NCBI GenBank assembly: GCA_963728495.1 | Contig: CAVSKI010000006.1 | Span: 62,001 to 126,000, forward strand | DNA length: 64,000 nt | Reading direction: 5' to 3' | From: JACVRW01 sp963728495 | Lineage (GTDB): Bacteria > Actinomycetota > Thermoleophilia > Solirubrobacterales > Thermoleophilaceae | In this document: positions 60,323 to 64,000 of the stretch, in pieces | Layout: each line of letters starts with the position of its first letter | How positions within the stretch are numbered: position 1 is the stretch's first letter | The notes under the pieces: generated by a model | Told to the model about the DNA's origin: nothing | Seen by the model: the letters and a program-made list of their open reading frames with translations, nothing else | The model's database searches: none | Made by a program: the position numbers and the translations under genes

Positions 60323-60409
60323 GACGGCACCATACAGATCGTCCCCGGACGTCGCCCGCTTCATTCCGGGGCGAGCTCTTGCAGCGGCTCGCCTGCTACT
60401 GTTCACCTT

Positions 60410-60721
60410 GTGGTTAACGATCCGTTCAAGGCGCTCTCGCACCCGATCCGCCGGGGCATCGTCGAGCGTCTCGCCGAGGGCCCGGCGACGGTGGGTGACG
60501 CCACCGGCGGCTTCGGAGTATCGAAGCCCGCGATCTCCAAGCACCTGAAGGTGCTGGAGGAAACCGGCGTCGTCACGCGCGTGGTCCAGGGCCGCACGCA
60601 CCGGCTCTCGCTGGACACCCATGCTCTGAGCGAGGCAGCCGATTGGATGGATCGCCAGCGCGCCCTATGGGGGCGCCTGTTCGACGTAGTCGACGAGTAC
60701 CTAAAGGAGGACAAGCCGTAA
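60410..60721 (+). CDS. ArsR-family winged-helix repressor
   Basis: 103 residues. Classic ArsR sequence: DPFKALSHPIRRGIVERLAE, VSKPAISKHLKVLEETGVVT, RVVQGRTHRLSLD. Lacks the Cys metal box (ELCVCDL), so it senses something else or nothing. GTG 60410 has no ribosome site; TACTGT at 60397 may be the -10 of a leaderless promoter. It is first of a coupled operon: the next gene begins in its stop (TAATG). Confidence 0.9.
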   Translation: MVNDPFKALSHPIRRGIVERLAEGPATVGDATGGFGVSKPAISKHLKVLEETGVVTRVVQGRTHRLSLDTHALSEAADWMDRQRALWGRLFDVVDEYLKEDKP

Positions 60722-61392
60722 TGAATTCCCCACCGATCGTGTCGCCAGAGGAGTGGCAGGCCGCGCGCGACGAGCTGCTGGTGAAGGAGAAGAAGTTCAC
60801 CCGCGCGCGCGACGCGCTGGCCGCTGAGCGCCGCCGGATGCCGAGGATGGCGGTGGACAAGCAGTACGCCTTCGAGGGGCCAGACGGCCCCGCCGGCCTG
60901 CTCGACCTGTTCGACGGCCGCCGCCAGCTGATCGTCTATCGCTTCTTCTATGAGCCCGGGGTGGACGGCTGGCCCGAGCGCGGCTGCGGCGGCTGCTCGT
61001 TCCTGGCCGACCAGGTAGCCGACCTCTCCCACCTGAACGCGCGCGACACCACCCTCGTGTTCGTGTCACGCGCCCCGCAGGCGGACATCGAGCGCTGGAA
61101 GACGCGGATGGGCTGGAACATCCCTTGGTACACACTGACCGACGACTTCGACGCGGACTTCGGCGTCGACGAGTGGCACGGCACCAACGCCTTCTTTCAC
61201 GACGGCGACCGGATCTTCCGCACCTACTTCATCGACAGCCGAGGCGACGAGGCGATGGGCACCACCTGGAGCTACCTCGACATGACCGCGCTGGGGCGCC
61301 AAGAGGAATGGGAGGACTCGCCTGAGGGCTACCCGCAGACCCCGCCGTACCAGTGGTGGAACTTCCACGACGCGTACGGGGATGCCGCGTGA
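60721..61392 (+). CDS. DUF899-family thioredoxin-like protein
   Basis: 223 residues. VSPEEWQAARDELLVKEKKF at the N-terminus and GCGGCSFLADQVADLSHLNA, FVSRAPQADIERWKTRMGW, YFIDSRGDEAMGTTWSYLDM and TPPYQWWNFHD identify the DUF899 group, with a CGGC motif in a thioredoxin-like fold. Redox role likely. Starts in TAATG of the ArsR stop and ends in a GTGA overlap with a small ORF. It is probably under ArsR control. Confidence 0.9.
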   Translation: MNSPPIVSPEEWQAARDELLVKEKKFTRARDALAAERRRMPRMAVDKQYAFEGPDGPAGLLDLFDGRRQLIVYRFFYEPGVDGWPERGCGGCSFLADQVADLSHLNARDTTLVFVSRAPQADIERWKTRMGWNIPWYTLTDDFDADFGVDEWHGTNAFFHDGDRIFRTYFIDSRGDEAMGTTWSYLDMTALGRQEEWEDSPEGYPQTPPYQWWNFHDAYGDAA

Positions 61393-61520
61393 TAGCTCAC
61401 GTCGGAGGCGTGCCGGTCGAAGAGCTCCTGCCATCGGCCGGTGCCGCGGCCACCGGCCTCCTCCTCGCGCGCGCATGGGTCATGCTGCATCTGCGACGCC
61501 GACGGGAGCCCGAGACATGA
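61389..61520 (+). CDS. 43-residue single-pass membrane protein
   Basis: GTG at 61389 overlaps the DUF899 stop (GTGA) and the stop at 61518-61520 overlaps the next ATG (ATGA). Both 4-bp overlaps make a real coupled gene likely. The protein has EELLPSAGAAATGLLLARAW as a membrane-length hydrophobic segment and a basic RRRRE tail. Unknown function; possibly a membrane-anchoring or regulatory partner. Confidence 0.7.
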   Translation: MIAHVGGVPVEELLPSAGAAATGLLLARAWVMLHLRRRREPET

Positions 61521-61951
61521 GCGACACCACGCTGCGCATGGAGCGCACCTTTCAAGCACCGGCCCAAGCGGTTTTCGACGCCTGGACCAGCGAGGAGGTG
61601 ATGCGGCGCTGGTGGCACGCCGAGCACGACTGGGAGACCACAGAGGCCGAGGTCGACCTGCGCGTGGGCGGCGCCGTACGCGTGGTGATGCGCAACCCCC
61701 ACGAGGATGTCGAGTACGGCGGCGGCGGCAAGTACACGGAGATCGAGCCCCCGACCCGGCTGGCGTTCACCTGGATCTGGGACGGCGACGACACGCGACA
61801 GCTGATCGAGCTCGACTTCGAGGAGACCGAGGGCGCCACCAAGGTCCACTTCACCCACAGCGACCTGTGGGACGAGGAGGCAGTGCGCTCGCACGAGGAC
61901 GGCTGGGGCAAGGCCTTCGACAACCTCGACCGCACGCTCGCGGGGGCGTGA
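61517..61951 (+). CDS. SRPBCC (AHSA1/START-like) protein
   Basis: 144 residues. Starts MSDTTLRMERTFQAPAQAVF with DAWTSEEVMRRWWHAEHDWE, then VRVGGAV-like strands, RLAFTWIWDG and FTHSDLWDEEAVRSHEDGWG: the AHSA1-type ligand-binding fold widely paired with ArsR regulators. Overlaps the small ORF by 4 bases at its start and the methyltransferase by 4 (GTGA) at its end. Confidence 0.9.
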   Translation: MSDTTLRMERTFQAPAQAVFDAWTSEEVMRRWWHAEHDWETTEAEVDLRVGGAVRVVMRNPHEDVEYGGGGKYTEIEPPTRLAFTWIWDGDDTRQLIELDFEETEGATKVHFTHSDLWDEEAVRSHEDGWGKAFDNLDRTLAGA

Positions 61952-62752
61952 CACCGAGCACGGCCCGATCCGGAAGCGCAGCCCGCTGGGGACCGCTCTG
62001 GAGCTATCGCGCCGGCGATTGGGCCGCCTGCGAGGAGCAGCAGCGCCCCACCTACCAGGAGGCAATCAGGCGCGTCGGAGTTGAACCCGGCCGACGCGTC
62101 CTCGACATCGGATGTGGCGCAGGAGTGTTCCTCGAGCTCGCCTCCGATCGTGGTGCACAGGTCTTCGGGATCGACGCCTCGGAGGCGCTGCTCGAGCTCG
62201 CGCGAAAGCGCCTGACTGAGGCCGACCTGCGCCATGGCGACATGCAGGTCCTGCCCTACGAGGACGACTCCTTCGACCTGGTCACCGGCTTCAACTCGTT
62301 CTTCTACGCGCAGGACATGGTCGCCGCCCTGCGCGAGGCCGGCCGCGTGGCCCGGCCCGGCGCGCCCGTCGTGATCCAGGTCTTCGGGGCGCCCGAGCGC
62401 TGCGACCTGGAAGCGGTCAAGGTGGTCACCCGCCCGTACATGCCCGCCCCTCCCCCAGGAGCGCCCTCCGCCCCGGAGCTGTGGCGGCCCGGCGTGCTGG
62501 AGCAGCTGGTCGAAGCGGCCGGACTGAAACCGCGCGAGACGTTCGACTTCGGCTATGCGGTCGAATATCCCGACGCGGAGACGGCGGGGCGCCTGCTGGT
62601 CGCACCCGCGGGGATCGCCAGGCTCGTGGGCCCGGAGCGTGAAGCGGCCGTCCGGAGCGAGGATCATCGAGGCGTTGGCACCCTTGCGCGACTCCCAGGG
62701 CTCCTACCGCCTACACAACGAATTTCACTACCTCGTGGCCACTGCGGCCTGA
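61948..62752 (+). CDS. Class I SAM-dependent methyltransferase with a C-terminal frameshift
   Basis: GTG 61948 overlaps the SRPBCC stop. VLDIGCGAGVFLELASDRG, FGIDASEALLELARKRL, MQVLPYEDDSFDLVTGFNS and VVIQVFGAPERCDLEAVK are the methyltransferase motifs. After GPEREAAV (near 62650) the natural C-terminus RIIEALAPLRDSQGSYRLHN to HYLVATAA reads in another frame, ending TGA at 62750-62752, 5 bases from the LuxR stop. Without a frameshift the frame would run to 63069 across the antisense of the next gene. So a one-base indel (or error) is likely. Confidence 0.78.
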
Positions 62753-62757
62753 GCAAT

Positions 62758-64000
62758 CTAGGCGCCGAGGCCGTCCGCGCGCTCGACGGTGCGGGCAACC
62801 TCGACGCGAGAGGAAACATCGAGCTTGCGAAAGATGTTGCGCATGTGCGTCTCGACGGTGCTGGGACTGAGGAAGAGAGCATCCGCGATCTCCGGGTTGG
62901 TCCTACGGTCGACGACGAGTTGCGCCACCTGCAGCTCACGCTCCGTCAGCGACGCCACACCACCTTCACCGCGTTTGCCGGGCCGGGTGCGCCGGTGCAC
63001 GTGATGGCCGAGCCTCCGCAGCTCCCGGTCGGCCGCGGCCCGGTATCTGAGCGCGCCACAATCGTGTAGCCCGGCGGCGGCGCGCTGCAGTTCGGCGACC
63101 GCATGCTCGCTGTGTCCGGCTTGCGCGAGCGCGCAGCCGGCGAGCGTCCGCGAGAGGCATGCCTCAACGGGGGCGGCAACCTCGTCGGCGGCATCCGCGG
63201 AGGCGAGTGAGCGCTCGGCGGCGGCATCCGGATCGCCCGCGTTGAGCGCAACGGCCGCCGCCGCGCGGTCGGCCATCGAATCCGCCATGCGCAGCCTCAG
63301 GGCCGCGGCGGAGCTCCCCGCGCTTTCGGCGGCGCGTGCGGCCTCGCTCCCGCGCCCGAGCGCGAGCAGGCAGCGCGTGAGCAGCTCCAGCGACCTTGTC
63401 CTGAACACTCCCGGGATGAGCGGAAGGTCCTCGCCGCCCGAGGACTCAACGAGGAGATCGGCGGCGCGCTGGGGATCGCCCTGCTCGAGGAGCGCGGCGG
63501 CGCCCGCCACCCCCGCCGCGCAGACGAGGCTCTGATCCAGCCCCTGGGTCAGCTCGACGTTTTCCTCCGCCGTGGCGAGGGCCAGCTCGAGGTCGCCGGC
63601 GGCGAGCGCCGTGAGCGAGCGATTGACGAGGTTCCCCGCGAGGGCCTGCACGTTGCCCGACAGCCGTGCACCCTCCACGGCGTCGTCCAGCAGCTCGCCG
63701 GCTGCCGCGAGCTGCCCCTGCAGCAATCTCGCCTGCCCGAGGATCGAATACGGAAGCGGGATGTACTCGCTCTGCCCCGTGGCCCGAGCCACGGACAGCG
63801 CTCGCTGGGCGTGCGCCCCCGCCTCCTCGTAGCGATCGAGGTAGAGGTCGGCGCCGGCCAGGTTGGCGGCGGCGTCGAGCCGAAGGGCGAGTTCGGTGTC
63901 GTCCAGGTCTGCGACCAGCCTGGCCGCCTCCAAACGGTGGAGCTCACCCTCTTCCGTGGCTCCGCCGGCTGCGTTCCCGAACGCGAGCAGGGCCACCGCG
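62758..64000 (-). CDS. LuxR-type (LAL/MalT-like) regulator, N-terminus off window
   Basis: At least 413 residues present; the reading frame remains open at the right edge. The body is TPR-like helical repeats (LDDTELALRLDAAANLAGAD, YIPLPYSILGQARLLQGQLA, LTALAAGDLELALATAEEN) and the C-terminus is a LuxR helix-turn-helix (ASLTERELQVAQLVVDRRTN, LSPSTVETHMRNIFRKLDVS). The missing N-terminus may contain an NTPase. Convergent with the ArsR operon. Confidence 0.85.
   Translation of the reverse strand, partial: AVALLAFGNAAGGATEEGELHRLEAARLVADLDDTELALRLDAAANLAGADLYLDRYEEAGAHAQRALSVARATGQSEYIPLPYSILGQARLLQGQLAAAGELLDDAVEGARLSGNVQALAGNLVNRSLTALAAGDLELALATAEENVELTQGLDQSLVCAAGVAGAAALLEQGDPQRAADLLVESSGGEDLPLIPGVFRTRSLELLTRCLLALGRGSEAARAAESAGSSAAALRLRMADSMADRAAAAVALNAGDPDAAAERSLASADAADEVAAPVEACLSRTLAGCALAQAGHSEHAVAELQRAAAGLHDCGALRYRAAADRELRRLGHHVHRRTRPGKRGEGGVASLTERELQVAQLVVDRRTNPEIADALFLSPSTVETHMRNIFRKLDVSSRVEVARTVERADGLGA

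Noticed and set aside
61441..63069. 542-residue frame across the ArsR operon and LuxR gene
   Set aside because: Only the part from 61948 to about 62650 reads as methyltransferase; the ends are shadows of SRPBCC and the antisense of LuxR.

Overview
The window is high-GC, densely packed actinobacterial DNA. It most resembles the deep-branching Thermoleophilia / Solirubrobacterales lineage, an inference from gene content and not from any database match. Supporting signs are the remains of the actinobacterial dnaX-ybaB-(recR)-lysC-asd cluster with an SRP RNA gene nearby, a type-E (CCG-domain) succinate dehydrogenase, many GTG starts, 4-bp stop/start overlaps, and H1-like Lys/Ala proteins. No CRISPR array, transposase or integrase was found.

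Layout. 1-4.7 kb (minus): carbon-starvation permease CstA (cut by the left edge, CRP-like site upstream), a small membrane protein, Lon, and Hsp20 coupled to Lon. 4.7-12.3 kb: a secreted 5'-nucleotidase, then a minus-strand run of bL12-like protein, GMC oxidoreductase, cyclopropane-fatty-acid synthase, cupredoxin-like lipoprotein and CrtI-like oxidoreductase (apparent CTG start). 12.4-15.7 kb: small enzymes and a winged-helix protein. 16-24.6 kb: a TCA block (mdh, icd-like, sdhABE-type) with a DHA2 MFS pump and a site-2 protease. 24.7-27.6 kb: a broken VOC gene, a second MFS pump and an atypical LuxR regulator. 27.6-36.9 kb: asd, lysC, a molybdopterin oxidoreductase, recR, then (opposite strand) a secreted protein and a DAO oxidase, then ybaB and dnaX. 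Two different non-coding repeats bracket the intruding segment. 36.9-44.2 kb: CapA-like protein, H1-like protein, AceE/transketolase-like enzyme, SRP RNA, RidA, membrane proteins, a hydrolase and tRNA-Val(CAC).

44.2-49.9 kb is a probable integrated island. A 46-bp 3' portion of tRNA-Val is repeated exactly at 49872-49917. The island carries a coupled operon of two ferritin-like proteins, an L,D-transpeptidase and a ParA-type ATPase that carries its own signal peptide and membrane anchor. Its distal end is decayed (VOC and ECF-sigma remnants). This operon is my best candidate for an undescribed system.

49.9-64 kb: LuxR regulator and two flavin monooxygenases, a Cys-repeat secreted protein, an ECF sigma factor fused to a zinc-finger anti-sigma-like module plus a membrane segment, a second 5'-nucleotidase, a ZnuA-like lipoprotein behind a perfect Zur/Fur-like palindrome, an NlpC/P60 hydrolase behind a c-di-AMP (ydaO) riboswitch, a tightly overlapping ArsR operon with an unlisted 43-aa gene, and a LuxR regulator cut by the right edge.

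Caution: several otherwise conserved genes carry single frameshifts or lack a normal start or stop (24.75, 44.2, 45.1, 46.1, 49.2, 42.0, 62.65 kb). Some may be assembly or read errors rather than biology.
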